A stretch of 64,000 bases of DNA, taken from JAASSS01 sp021767745. Lineage in GTDB: Bacteria > Pseudomonadota > Gammaproteobacteria > UBA5335. Shown one piece after another: positions 24,683 through 33,416 of the stretch. The DNA lies in assembly GCA_034189165.1 (NCBI GenBank), contig JAXHVN010000011.1:1-64000 (forward strand), given 5' to 3'. The position numbers and the translations under genes were made by a program. Numbering within the stretch: position 1 is the stretch's first letter; each line of letters starts with the position of its first letter. The notes beneath the pieces were generated by a model. The model searched no databases, was not told the DNA's origin, and saw only the letters and a list, made by a program, of their open reading frames with translations.

Positions 24683-25201
24683 CTAGTCCGCCAGCGCGGC
24701 GATGATGGCGCGGCAGAACGCCGGCAGGTCCGCGGGGGTGCGGCTGCTGATCAGCTTGCCGTCCTGCACGACTTCCTCGTCGACCCACTCGGCGCCGGCA
24801 TGGACCAGATCGTCCTTGATCGTGGCGTAGGAGGTGACGCGCCTGCCCTTGAGGATGCCGGCGGAGGCCGGCACCCAGCCAGCGTGGCAGATGAAGGCCA
24901 CCAGCTTGTCCTGCGCCGCCATCTGGCGCACGAACTCGATGAACGGCGGGTGAGCGCGCATCTTGTCGGGCGAGTAGCCGCCGGGGACGATCACCGCGTC
25001 GTAATCCTCGGCGCGGGCGTCATCGATCTGCCCGTCCGGCTCGGCCGGCAGCCCGTGCTTGCCGTGGTAGACGGCATCCCCGGCACCGAGCAGATGCACC
25101 GTGGCGCCGGCTTCCAGCATCCGCAGCCGCGGGTAGTGCAGCTCCAGATCCTCGTAGACGTTCTCGGTCAGGATGGCGATGTGCTTGCCTTGCAGTTCCA
25201 T
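24683..25201 (-). CDS. DJ-1/PfpI family protein
   Basis: A 172-residue class I glutamine-amidotransferase-like protein. The nucleophile elbow is AFICHAGW with Cys105-His106, preceded by the conserved VIVPGGYSPDKMR and Glu19 in VYEDLEL. These are the features of the PfpI/YhbO/DJ-1 group, active as chaperone or glyoxalase/deglycase on methylglyoxal-damaged molecules; annotation as a protease is historical. The ATG at 25201 (MELQGKH) follows GGAGCGATCG and is preferred over an upstream in-frame start. Confidence 0.9.
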   Translation of the reverse strand: MELQGKHIAILTENVYEDLELHYPRLRMLEAGATVHLLGAGDAVYHGKHGLPAEPDGQIDDARAEDYDAVIVPGGYSPDKMRAHPPFIEFVRQMAAQDKLVAFICHAGWVPASAGILKGRRVTSYATIKDDLVHAGAEWVDEEVVQDGKLISSRTPADLPAFCRAIIAALAD

Positions 25202-25227
25202 CGATCGCTCCGGCAATGGGTGGGCCT

Positions 25228-26175
25228 TCACTGACGCCGCCCGGGGGCGCCGAGTTCCCCGCGCGAGGTGGCCGGCCACAGCCAGGCGGCGCCGCGCACG
25301 CCGCTGCTGTCGCCATGCCGGGCCGGCCGCAGCGCCGTCGCCAGGTCAGCCCCGCCGCCGAAGACGTAGCGGCCCCAGCGCGCCGGTACCGCGGCGTACA
25401 GCGCCTCGACCCGCGACAGGCCACCGCCGAGCACGATCACCGCCGGATCGAGCACGTTGATGAGCTGCGCCAGACCCCGCGCCAGCCGATCCGCATAGGC
25501 GGCGAACACCGCCTGCGCACCGGGCACGCCGGCGGCGAGCGCGGCCACCAGTGCCGGCGCATCCGCGGCGACCCCCGCGGCCCTTGCCTGCGCGCCGAGC
25601 GCCGGCCCGGACAGCCAGCTCTCCAGACAGCCCCGGCGCCCGCACCAACACGCCGGACCGGGCAGCTCATCGCCCTGCGCCCAGGGCAGGGGATTGTGGC
25701 CCCACTCGCCGGTGAGACCGTTGGCACCACGCAGCAGCTGCCCGTCCGCAGCGATACCGCCGCCCACCCCGGTGCCGAGGATCACGCCGAACACCAGCCC
25801 GGCCCCGCGGCCCGCCCCATCCACCGCCTCGGACAGCGTCAGGCAGTCGGCATCGTTCGCCAGCCGCACCGGCCGCGCCAGTGCCGCGGCCAGCTCCGCC
25901 GCCAGCGGGCGCCCGTTGAGCCAGGTGGAGTTGCAGTTCTTCATGCGACCGCTCGCCGGGACGACCGTGCCGGGCGTACCGATGCCGACCGGCAGGCGCC
26001 GCGGCCCTTCCAGCGCCGCCACCAGGGCCACGATCGCAGCGAGCGTGGCAGCATAGTCATCGCGCGGAGTCGCCACCCGGCGGCGCGCCTGAACCTCGCC
26101 CGCCGGGCCCAGTCGAACGGCCTCGATCTTGGTGCCGCCCAGGTCGATCCCGATGCGGCAGTCCGGGTCACTCAT
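25228..26175 (-). CDS. ROK family sugar kinase
   Basis: Phosphorylates a hexose (glucose, fructose, mannose or N-acetyl sugar). The 315 residues have DLGGTK (11-16), the catalytic Asp in ANDAD (D108), LGTGVGGGI near 133-141, GEWGHNPLPW with zinc-ligand His160 and the ROK zinc knuckle CWCGRRGC (Cys176, Cys178, Cys183), then DPAVIVLGGGLS. No DNA-binding domain is fused, so it is an enzyme rather than an NagC-type repressor. Resembles fructokinase/Mak and NagK; the substrate is not decided by sequence. First gene of a three-gene transcript, divergent from the DMT transporter by 31 bases. Confidence 0.92.
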   Translation of the reverse strand: MSDPDCRIGIDLGGTKIEAVRLGPAGEVQARRRVATPRDDYAATLAAIVALVAALEGPRRLPVGIGTPGTVVPASGRMKNCNSTWLNGRPLAAELAAALARPVRLANDADCLTLSEAVDGAGRGAGLVFGVILGTGVGGGIAADGQLLRGANGLTGEWGHNPLPWAQGDELPGPACWCGRRGCLESWLSGPALGAQARAAGVAADAPALVAALAAGVPGAQAVFAAYADRLARGLAQLINVLDPAVIVLGGGLSRVEALYAAVPARWGRYVFGGGADLATALRPARHGDSSGVRGAAWLWPATSRGELGAPGRRQ

Positions 26176-26206
26176 CCGCGCCCCTTCCTTACCTGCGGAG
26201 CCGCCG

Positions 26207-27109
26207 ATGTTACCCCGCGACATGCTCCTGGCCACGCTGGTCGCCCTGCTCTGGGGCGGCAACATGGTGGCGATCAAGCTGGCCACCAATGCGCTGCCGC
26301 CGCTGTTCGTGCTGGTGGTGCGTTTTACGCTGGTGGCGGCGCTGCTGCTGCCCTTCCGGCTGCGGCCCGGCCGTCACCGGCTGCTGCCACTGCTGGCGGT
26401 GGCGCTGACGCTCGGCACCTGCCACTTCGGGCTGATCTTCCTCGGTGTCGCGCGCACCGATGCCGCCACGGCGGCCATCGCCGGCCAGCTCGGCGTGCCG
26501 TTCAGCGCGTTGCTGGCGGTGCTGATCTTCCGCGAGCGCTTCGGCGGCGCGCAGCTGGCCGGGCTGCTGCTCGCCTTCCTTGGCGTGATCGCCCTGGCCG
26601 GCATGCCCCGCCTGGCGGGCAATCTCGGCGGGCTGGCGATCATTCTGGCCGCTGCCTTCGCCTGGGCCTGTGCCAATGTGCTGATCAAGCGGCTGGGTCC
26701 GTTCGAGCCGCTGACGCTGGTGGCCTGGGTGGCCCTGCTGGCGATCCCGCCGCTGGCGCTGCTGTCCTGGTCGACCGAGCAGGGCCAGTGGCAGGCGCTG
26801 ATGCGCGCCGATGCGACCACCTGGCTCGCCGTGCTCTACACGGCGCTCGGCTCGAGCACGCTGGCCTATGGACTCTGGTACGGCCTGTTGGCGCGCAACG
26901 AGGTCTCGCGGCTGGTGCCCTTCGCCCTGCTGAACCCGGTGTTCGCGGTCGCCGCCGCCTGGCTGCTGCTCGGCGAGCCGCTGGAGCCGCTGCTGATCGC
27001 CGGTGGGGTGCTGATTCTGGCTGGCGTGGCACTGGTGGAGGGCCTGGGCCGGCGCCGGTCGGTCAGGCCGGCAGACGACGCTGCAGGAACTCGAGGATCG
27101 CCGCGCTGA
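26207..27109 (+). CDS. EamA/DMT superfamily transporter
   Basis: A 300-residue membrane protein with ten helices in two EamA repeats: LLATLVALLWGGNMVAIKLA opens the first, and LGSSTLAYGLWYGLLARNE with VSRLVPFALLNPVFAVAAAWLLLGE marks the second. The family exports amino acids or metabolites (RhtA, YdcZ-like). ATG at 26207 follows GCGGAG. The 3' end overlaps the convergent hydrolase gene by 47 bases, so the last ~15 residues (Arg/Asp rich) are encoded antisense to it. Confidence 0.88.
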   Translation: MLPRDMLLATLVALLWGGNMVAIKLATNALPPLFVLVVRFTLVAALLLPFRLRPGRHRLLPLLAVALTLGTCHFGLIFLGVARTDAATAAIAGQLGVPFSALLAVLIFRERFGGAQLAGLLLAFLGVIALAGMPRLAGNLGGLAIILAAAFAWACANVLIKRLGPFEPLTLVAWVALLAIPPLALLSWSTEQGQWQALMRADATTWLAVLYTALGSSTLAYGLWYGLLARNEVSRLVPFALLNPVFAVAAAWLLLGEPLEPLLIAGGVLILAGVALVEGLGRRRSVRPADDAAGTRGSPR

Positions 27110-27944
27110 AGGCAGTGTTGTCGTCGCCCGCCACCATATGGCCGGCACCGGCGACGTCGACGAATTCCGCGTGCGGCACCCGCGCGCGGAAATCCGCCAC
27201 GCCGCGCTCGCTGACCACGTCGCTGCGCTTGCCGCGGACCAGCAGCGTCGGGCAGCGCAGCGCCTCGGCGGCCTGGAACAGGCCGAGATAGTCGGCCATG
27301 GCGGTCGGCTCGCGCGGCGTGAGGAGCTGCGGATCCCAGTGCCAGTACCAGCGGCCGTCATCGCGCCGGCGCAGGTTCTTGCGCAGGCCCTGCAGGTCCG
27401 GCGCCCGCGCCGCGCTCCCTTGGGCCCGGCGGTAGGCCGCGACGGCCTCGGCGGCGGCGTCGAGATCGGCGAAGCCGTCCTGGTGCGCCTGCATGAACCG
27501 CACGATTCGCCGCACGCCACCGCCCTCCATCCGCGGGACCACGTCCACCAGCACCAGCCCATCGGCCAGTTGCGGGGCCGACCGGCCCGCGGCGTGCAAC
27601 AGGCTCATGCCGCCGAGGGAGGCGCCGATCAGCACCCGGGGCGGCGACAGGCATTCGGCGATGGTCACGGCATCGCGGGCCAGCCGGGAGAGCGCATAGG
27701 CGCCCTGGGGCGACCAGGCCGAGTCGCCGTGGCCGCGCAGATCGAGCGCCACGGCCTGCCACCCGGCCGCGGCCAGCGCCGCGCCGGTATCGCCCCACGC
27801 GTGGCGCGTCTGGCCCCCGCCATGCAGCAGCAGCGCGCTGCCCCGAACCGGCGCGCCGAACACGTCCGCCACCAGGGTGAGGCCATCGTCGGTGCGCCAA
27901 TCGCGCCGATGCGGCGCCGCTGCCGCCGGGCCGGGCGCCGTCAT
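27063..27944 (-). CDS. Alpha/beta hydrolase
   Basis: A 293-residue serine hydrolase: oxyanion segment LLLHGGGQTRHAWGD, LDLRGHGDS, nucleophile Ser109 in IGASLGGM, Asp in the LVRGKRSDVVSE strand and catalytic His269 in GAGHMVAGDD. The pattern fits esterases, epoxide hydrolases or C-C hydrolases; I cannot choose. It is the last of efp-epmA-nudC-hydrolase, 28 bases after nudC. Confidence 0.85.
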   Translation of the reverse strand: MTAPGPAAAAPHRRDWRTDDGLTLVADVFGAPVRGSALLLHGGGQTRHAWGDTGAALAAAGWQAVALDLRGHGDSAWSPQGAYALSRLARDAVTIAECLSPPRVLIGASLGGMSLLHAAGRSAPQLADGLVLVDVVPRMEGGGVRRIVRFMQAHQDGFADLDAAAEAVAAYRRAQGSAARAPDLQGLRKNLRRRDDGRWYWHWDPQLLTPREPTAMADYLGLFQAAEALRCPTLLVRGKRSDVVSERGVADFRARVPHAEFVDVAGAGHMVAGDDNTAFSAAILEFLQRRLPA

Positions 27945-27972
27945 CGCCGCGCTCGCCGGTTGCCGCGCCCGG

Positions 27973-28818
27973 TCACGTGGTCAGCGCGTGGCGGATGAGC
28001 CAGCCGGCGATGCTCATCTCGCCGGGCACGAGCGGCAGCTCGTCGGCGCCGAACCAGCCGGCCTGCTCGATCTCCACGCCGTCCGGCATCAGCTCGCCGC
28101 CGGCCCAGTCGCACAGGAAGGCCACCATCAGCGAGTGCGGGAACGGCCAGGGCTGGGAGCCGAAGTAGCGCAGATTCGCCACCCGCACGCCGACCTCCTC
28201 GTGCACCTCGCGGTGCACGGCCGCCTCCAGCGTCTCACCGGGTTCCACGAATCCGGCCAGCGCGCTGTAGAGTCCGGCTGGAAAGGCCGGCCCCCGCGCC
28301 AGCAGGACGCGCCCCTCGCGACGCACCAGCGCCATGATCGCCGGCGCGAGCCGCGGATACTGCTGCAGGCCACAGCGCGGACAGCTGCGCCGGCGCTCGC
28401 GCGGATGGGCCTCGGTGGCGCCGCCGCAGCGCCCGCAGTGCCGGTGATCGCGGTCCCATTCAAGGATCTGCACCGCCCGCCCGGCCAGCAGGTAGAGATC
28501 GAGCGGCAGGCGCCCGTGCAGGCCGAACAGATCGACGAAGGCATGCGCCGGCGGCGGCTCGGCAGCGGCCGGCTCGGCCGGGCCGGTGGCGGCGGCCCAG
28601 CACGGCAGGCCGTCGAGCTGACCGAGATAGTGCCGGCTCGCCAGCGGCAGACCGAGATAGCGCGCATCGCGCAGCTGCGGCGGCAACCAGCCCGCTGGAT
28701 CCTGCCGCACCAGCAGGCAGCGCCGATGGAAGATGAACCACCAGCCTGCGCCCTCGGCCGGCGGCGGCGTCACGCCCGGTTCGAACCGGCCGGCGAGATC
28801 GAAGGCGCCTGCGCTCAT
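27973..28818 (-). CDS. nudC: NAD(H) diphosphatase / decapping Nudix enzyme
   Basis: Hydrolyses NADH and removes NAD caps from RNA. The 281 residues contain a four-Cys zinc ribbon (HCGRCGG and SCPRCG), the family signature PRLAPAIMALV, a full Nudix box GFVEPGETLEAAVHREVHEE with VGV following, and the NudC motif SQPWPFPHSLM after it. ATG at 28818 (MSAGAF) is chosen; a TTG two codons earlier is an alternative and neither has a clear ribosome site. It sits 9 bases after epmA in the efp transcript. Confidence 0.93.
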   Translation of the reverse strand: MSAGAFDLAGRFEPGVTPPPAEGAGWWFIFHRRCLLVRQDPAGWLPPQLRDARYLGLPLASRHYLGQLDGLPCWAAATGPAEPAAAEPPPAHAFVDLFGLHGRLPLDLYLLAGRAVQILEWDRDHRHCGRCGGATEAHPRERRRSCPRCGLQQYPRLAPAIMALVRREGRVLLARGPAFPAGLYSALAGFVEPGETLEAAVHREVHEEVGVRVANLRYFGSQPWPFPHSLMVAFLCDWAGGELMPDGVEIEQAGWFGADELPLVPGEMSIAGWLIRHALTT

Positions 28819-28827
28819 GCGCAAAGG

Positions 28828-29796
28828 CTAGACCCGCCCGTCGGCGAACGCCATGACCGCATCCAGCGACTCCGCCCCCTCCAGGCACAGCAGCAGGCGG
28901 TCCACGCCCAGCGCAACGCCCGCACAGGCCGGCAGGCCGTGCGCGAGCGCTGCGAGGAAGTGCGGATCGATCGGCATCACCGGCAGGCCGCGGACCTGCC
29001 GGTCGGCGTTCTCGGCGAGCATGCGCCGGCGCTGCTCCTGCAGATCGGTCAGCTCATGGAAGCCGTTGGCGAGCTCGATACCCTGCCAGTAGAGCTCGAA
29101 GCGCGCCGCCACGACCGTACCGGCGGCATCGGTGCGCAGGCGCGCGAGCGAGGCCTGCGAGGCCGGGTAGTCATGGACGAAGCAGGGTCCGTCGCGGCCA
29201 AGCGCAGGGCCGACCACATGGCTCACGATCAGGTCCAGCCAGAGATCGCGGTCATGCGCCGGTCCGGCCAGCGGTGGCAGCTGCAGGCGCGCCGCGGCGC
29301 GGCGACAGGCGGCGACATCGGCGCGCATGGGGTCGAAGCCGGCGTGCCGGGCGAAGGCATCGCGATAGCTGAGGCGCTCGGCCGGTGCCAGCGCCGGCAC
29401 GAGCCGGCGCAGCAGGGCCTCGACTTCGTCCATCAGCGCATGCTCGTCGAGCCCGGGCCGGTACCATTCCAGCAGCGTGTATTCCGGGTTGTGCCAGCGA
29501 CCCACCTCGCCAGCCCGGAAGACCCGCGCCAGCTGGTAGATCGGGCCGCTGCCGGCAGCCAGCAGCCGCTTCATGAACAGCTCGGGCGAGGTGTGCAGGA
29601 AGCGCTGCCCGCCCGCGCCGGCGGCGCGGAAGGAGGTCAGATGGGGCTCGGTGCTGGCGTGGCGGCTGAGCACCGGCGTTTCCACCTCGAGCACGCCGCG
29701 GGCAGCGAAGAAGGCGCGGATGCCGGCGAGCAGCGCGGCGCGCCGGCGCAGCGTCGCGATCCCGGCGCCGGGTCGCCAGGACTCGCGATCGCTCAT
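28828..29796 (-). CDS. epmA: EF-P beta-lysylation ligase (lysyl-tRNA synthetase paralogue)
   Basis: Attaches (R)-beta-lysine to EF-P Lys34 (also called PoxA, GenX, YjeA). The 322-residue protein is a class II aminoacyl-tRNA synthetase core without anticodon-binding domain: VLEVETPVLSRHASTEPHL (motif 1 area), HTSPELFMKRLLAAG and RVFRAGEVGRWHNPEYTLLEWYRP (motif 2 area), and CAGVALGVDRLLLCL (motif 3). The ATG at 29796 lies 1 base after the efp stop, so target and enzyme are coupled. The substrate-making enzyme EpmB is encoded divergently 70 bases beyond efp. Confidence 0.95.
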   Translation of the reverse strand: MSDRESWRPGAGIATLRRRAALLAGIRAFFAARGVLEVETPVLSRHASTEPHLTSFRAAGAGGQRFLHTSPELFMKRLLAAGSGPIYQLARVFRAGEVGRWHNPEYTLLEWYRPGLDEHALMDEVEALLRRLVPALAPAERLSYRDAFARHAGFDPMRADVAACRRAAARLQLPPLAGPAHDRDLWLDLIVSHVVGPALGRDGPCFVHDYPASQASLARLRTDAAGTVVAARFELYWQGIELANGFHELTDLQEQRRRMLAENADRQVRGLPVMPIDPHFLAALAHGLPACAGVALGVDRLLLCLEGAESLDAVMAFADGRV

Positions 29797-29797
29797 G

Positions 29798-30367
29798 CTA
29801 TTCCTTGACGCGCGAGACGTACTCGGCGGTACGCGTGTCGACGCGGATGATCTCGTCCTGATCCACGAACAGCGGCACCCGCACCACCGCGCCGGTTTCC
29901 AGCGTCGCCGGCTTGCCGCCGCCGCCGGAGGTGTCGCCGCGTACCCCCGGATCGGTCTCGGTGATGCGCAGGTTGACGAAGTTCGGCGGCGTGACCGAGA
30001 TCGGGCCGCCATTCCACAGGGTGACCTCGCAGCTGGCTTCGGGCTGCAGCCACTTGGCCGCCTCGCCGACCACGGCCGTATCGGCGGCCACCTGCTCGAA
30101 GCTCTCGGGCGACATGAAGTGCCAGTGGTCGCCGTCGTTGTAGAGATACTGCATCGTCACATCGACCACGTCGGCCGCCTCGATGCTGTCGCCGGACTTG
30201 AAGGTCCGCTCGATCACCCGGCCGGTCTTGAGGTTGCGCAGGCGGACCCGATTGAATGCCTGGCCCTTGCCCGGCTTGACGAACTCGTTCTCGATGATGG
30301 CCGCCGGATCGCCGTCCAGCATGACCTTCAGGCCGGCCTTGAATTCGTTCGTGCTGTAACTTGCCAC
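29798..30367 (-). CDS. efp: Elongation factor P
   Basis: Rescues ribosomes stalled on polyproline. The 189-residue protein aligns end to end with E. coli EF-P: FKAGLKVMLDGDPAAI, the modification loop FVKPGKGQAF with Lys34 at the exact position, TFKSGDSIEAADVV, YLYNDGDHWHFM, ISVTPPNFVNL and TDPGVRGDTSGGGGKPATL. The presence of Lys34 plus epmA and epmB shows beta-lysylation rather than rhamnosylation, which uses Arg32 and EarP. GTG at 30367 is chosen because GGAG lies 9 bases before it; the TTG two codons upstream is too close. Confidence 0.97.
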   Translation of the reverse strand: MASYSTNEFKAGLKVMLDGDPAAIIENEFVKPGKGQAFNRVRLRNLKTGRVIERTFKSGDSIEAADVVDVTMQYLYNDGDHWHFMSPESFEQVAADTAVVGEAAKWLQPEASCEVTLWNGGPISVTPPNFVNLRITETDPGVRGDTSGGGGKPATLETGAVVRVPLFVDQDEIIRVDTRTAEYVSRVKE

Positions 30368-30434
30368 GCGCAAAAGCTCCTTTCACAGGCCGGCACGATC
30401 AGGCCGGCCGCAGGGAAAACCACCGTAACCGCGC

Positions 30435-31457
30435 ATGATATCCCGAACCCCCGACGCCCCGCAGCCGGCCCGCTGGCAACGTGAACTCGCCGGCGCCATC
30501 ACCGACCCGGCCGAACTGCTCGCAAGGCTCCAGCTCGATCCGGCCCTGCTCGAACCGGCCCGGGCCGCGGCCGCCACCTTCGCCCTGCGGGTGCCGGCGA
30601 GCTATCTGGCGCGGATGCGACCCGGCGATCCGCACGACCCGCTGCTGCGCCAGGTGCTGCCACTCGGCGCGGAACTGACCAGTCCGCCCGGGTATCTCGC
30701 CGATCCGGTGGGCGACCTGCCGGCCGGCCGCGTGCCGGGCCTGCTGCAGAAGTATCGCGGCCGGGCGCTGGTGATCACGACCGGCGCCTGCGCCGTGCAC
30801 TGCCGGTACTGCTTCCGCCGGCACTACCCCTATGCGCAGGCACAGCTCACGCCCGGCCGGCGGGCGGCGATCCTCGCGGCACTGGCGGGTGATCGGCAGA
30901 TCCACGAGGTGATCCTGTCCGGCGGCGACCCCCTGTCGCTCGGCGACCACCGCTTGGCGGATCTGGTCGCCGCGCTCGGCGAGATCCCGCACCTTCGACG
31001 GTTGCGTCTGCACACGCGCACGCCGATCGTGCTGCCGTCGCGGATCGATGGGCAATTGTCAAAATGGCTGGCGGCCAGCCGATTACCGATGGTGTTCGTG
31101 TTGCATGCCAATCATCCACAGGAGCTCGATTCGACGGTGGCAAGCGCGCTCGCTCGATTGCGCCAGGCCGGCGCGACCCTGCTGAACCAGGCCGTGTTGC
31201 TGCGCGGCGTCAACGATGACGCCGAGACGCTCGTGCGCCTGAGCGAGCGGCTGTTCGAGATCGGCGTGCTGCCCTACTACCTGCACCTGCTTGACCCCGT
31301 GCGGGGCGCGGCGCACTTCGACGTGCCCCTGGCGCGGGCGCGGGCGCTGCTCGCCGAGATCAGCGGCCGGCTGTCTGGCTACCTGGTGCCGCGGCTGGTG
31401 CGCGAGATTCCCGGCGCACCGGCCAAGGTCCCGGTGGATCTGCAGCTCGCCGACTAG
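30435..31457 (+). CDS. epmB: EF-P-(S)-lysine 2,3-aminomutase, radical SAM
   Basis: Makes (R)-beta-lysine for EF-P. The 340 residues have the radical SAM cluster motif with Cys119, Cys123 and Cys126 (GACAVHCRYCFRRHYPY), EVILSGGDPLSL, RLRLHTRTPIVLPSRI and a C-terminal PLP lysine in GAPAKVPVDL. The enzyme lacks the long extensions of clostridial lysine aminomutase, as expected for the EpmB (YjeK) branch. Divergent from efp over 67 bases, which must hold both promoters. The next gene begins 4 bases after the stop. Confidence 0.95.
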   Translation: MISRTPDAPQPARWQRELAGAITDPAELLARLQLDPALLEPARAAAATFALRVPASYLARMRPGDPHDPLLRQVLPLGAELTSPPGYLADPVGDLPAGRVPGLLQKYRGRALVITTGACAVHCRYCFRRHYPYAQAQLTPGRRAAILAALAGDRQIHEVILSGGDPLSLGDHRLADLVAALGEIPHLRRLRLHTRTPIVLPSRIDGQLSKWLAASRLPMVFVLHANHPQELDSTVASALARLRQAGATLLNQAVLLRGVNDDAETLVRLSERLFEIGVLPYYLHLLDPVRGAAHFDVPLARARALLAEISGRLSGYLVPRLVREIPGAPAKVPVDLQLAD

Positions 31458-31461
31458 CATT

Positions 31462-33396
31462 GTGTCCATCCCGCGCCTGCTCCGCATCCTGATCGTCTCC
31501 CGCACGCCGGCAACGGCGGACGAGCTGGCCGGCCTGCTGCGCGGCGGCGGCCTGCACCTGCAGGAGACGCCGGTTGCCGACGAAGGCGCCCTGCAGACGG
31601 CGCTCGCCGGCGGTGCGGTGGACCTGGTGCTGCATGCCGATGCCGAGGCCATCGACCCCGGCCTGTGTCAGCAGCTGGCACAGGCTGCCGGCACGCCAAC
31701 GATCCTGCTGGAGCCCGTCGCGCCGGCAGGGCTCCAGCCTCCGCCGGCGCTGGCGACGCGGGCGACGCTGGCGCTGTGCGCCCATCGCGAGCTCTACCTG
31801 CGCGAACGACAGGCGGAGGCCGATCAGGCCCGGGCGCAGGCGCACGAGCTGACGCAGCGCCTGGCGGGGCTGCTCGGCCAGGTGGGCGATGGCGTGGCGC
31901 TGGTCGTCGAGGGCGTGCATGTGGAGCTGAACGATGCCTACGCCGAGGCGCTCGGCCAGCCGCGCGAGGCGCTGCTGTCGGCGCCGGCGATCGACCTGGT
32001 GGCGCCGGCGGATCGGGCCGCGTTCAAGCGACTGATCCGTCACGCCGCCCGGCCCGAGACGCCGGCGGGGACCGAGCGGCAGGCGCCGCTGGCACTGCAG
32101 CTGCTGGGCGGTGACGGCCAGCCGCGGGCGGCCAGCGTCACCCACCTGCCCCATGCCGCCACCGGCGCGCTGCAGCTCGTGATCGCCCGTGCCGCCGGCG
32201 CCGACACCCATCCCGCCACCGGCCTGCCCTACCGGTGGGCAGCGCTGGAGCGCTGGGCGCCGCTGGCCGACGAACGCCTGCTGGCCCTGCACTGGCGCGG
32301 GCTCGAGCACCTCGTCGATGATCTCGGCCCGGCCGACGCCGACGCCTGGCTGGCCGCCGCCGGTGGCCTGCTGCGGCAGCACTTCGGGCCACCGATCGAC
32401 TGGGTGCAGGTGGATGAGACGCGGTTCGTCGGCCGCGTACCGGCCGAGGCCGCACTGGAACCCGCACTGGAGGCGCTGGAGGCGGCGCTGAGTGCGCTCG
32501 AACCGATCCAGCGCGTGCGGCTCGCCGCCGGCTTCTGCCAGGCCTCGGCGGCCCCGCTCGCCACGCTGGTCCGCCGCGCCCTGGTGGCGACCGCCGGTGC
32601 CGAGGAGAGTCGTGGCCGGCTGGTGGATGGCGATGTTGCCGGCGATGGCAACGAGGAGCGGGCCGAGCGGCTGCGCCGCGCGGTCGCCGACGGGCAGCTG
32701 CACCTGGCCTGCCAACCGATCGAGAAGCTCGGCGGTGGCATGGAGCAGCACCTGGAGGTCCGCTCGCGGCTGCGCGAGGCGGATGGCCGCGAACGGCGGC
32801 CCAGCGACTTCCTGCCGCTGGCCGAGGCCGCCGGGCTCATGCCCACCATCGACCGGGCCGTGATCACGCAGGCCGCGGCGCGCGCCCGGGCCGGCGAGAA
32901 CTGGTACGTGAAGCTGGCGGCCGACACGCTCGCCGATCCGGCCTTCCCCGGCTGGCTGGGCGAGGTGCACTGGCCGGCCGAGAGCTGGCTGCACCTGCAG
33001 GTGGACGAGCGCGTCGCCACCCGGGCGCTGGCCGAGCTGCGGGCGCTGCTGACGCCCATGCGCCGGATCGGCGCCACCCTGGTGCTGGATGAGTTCGGCA
33101 GTGGCGAGCGCAGCCTCGACCTGCTCGCGCAGCTGCAGCCGAGCCGCGTGCGGCTGGCCGGCGCGCTGGTGGCGGAGCTCGGCGGCAGCGAGCGCCGTGT
33201 CGCCGAGCTGATCGCCCGCGCCGAGGACGCCAACGCCGAGGTCATGGCCGGGCGGGTGGAGAACGCCGCCACGCTGGCCACCCTCTGGCGACTGGGCGTG
33301 CACTACGTGCAGGGCAACTACCTGCGCGAGCCCGAGGTGGTACTGGCCTCCGACGCGCCCGCTCCGGGCATGAGCCGACGGGTCGCCGGCGGCTGA
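31462..33396 (+). CDS. FimX-like protein: receiver-like, PAS, degenerate GGDEF and degenerate EAL domains
   Basis: 644 residues. N-terminal ~115 are receiver-like (LRILIVSRTPATADELAGLL) without a clear phosphoacceptor; residues ~130-250 look like PAS (LGQVGDGVALVVEG); ~255-400 are a GGDEF fold where the signature is replaced by QVDETRFVG; ~405-640 are an EAL fold where the EAL motif reads LEVRSRL. In the EAL part, DDFGxG is DEFGSG, the metal-binding Asn of the NxS strand is Lys/Ala, and the catalytic Lys of KxD is missing, while VHYVQGNYL is kept. It is therefore probably a c-di-GMP receptor or scaffold, like FimX of type IV pilus systems, and a pilin locus lies 20 kb away. The GTG start is 4 bases after epmB. 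Confidence 0.75.
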   Translation: MSIPRLLRILIVSRTPATADELAGLLRGGGLHLQETPVADEGALQTALAGGAVDLVLHADAEAIDPGLCQQLAQAAGTPTILLEPVAPAGLQPPPALATRATLALCAHRELYLRERQAEADQARAQAHELTQRLAGLLGQVGDGVALVVEGVHVELNDAYAEALGQPREALLSAPAIDLVAPADRAAFKRLIRHAARPETPAGTERQAPLALQLLGGDGQPRAASVTHLPHAATGALQLVIARAAGADTHPATGLPYRWAALERWAPLADERLLALHWRGLEHLVDDLGPADADAWLAAAGGLLRQHFGPPIDWVQVDETRFVGRVPAEAALEPALEALEAALSALEPIQRVRLAAGFCQASAAPLATLVRRALVATAGAEESRGRLVDGDVAGDGNEERAERLRRAVADGQLHLACQPIEKLGGGMEQHLEVRSRLREADGRERRPSDFLPLAEAAGLMPTIDRAVITQAAARARAGENWYVKLAADTLADPAFPGWLGEVHWPAESWLHLQVDERVATRALAELRALLTPMRRIGATLVLDEFGSGERSLDLLAQLQPSRVRLAGALVAELGGSERRVAELIARAEDANAEVMAGRVENAATLATLWRLGVHYVQGNYLREPEVVLASDAPAPGMSRRVAGG

Positions 33397-33416
33397 TCCC
33401 GCCGGCGGGCGCGGCG

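Noticed and set aside
25228..26175. ROK protein as an NagC-type repressor
   Set aside because: It lacks the N-terminal helix-turn-helix; the protein starts directly with the DLGGTK kinase motif.
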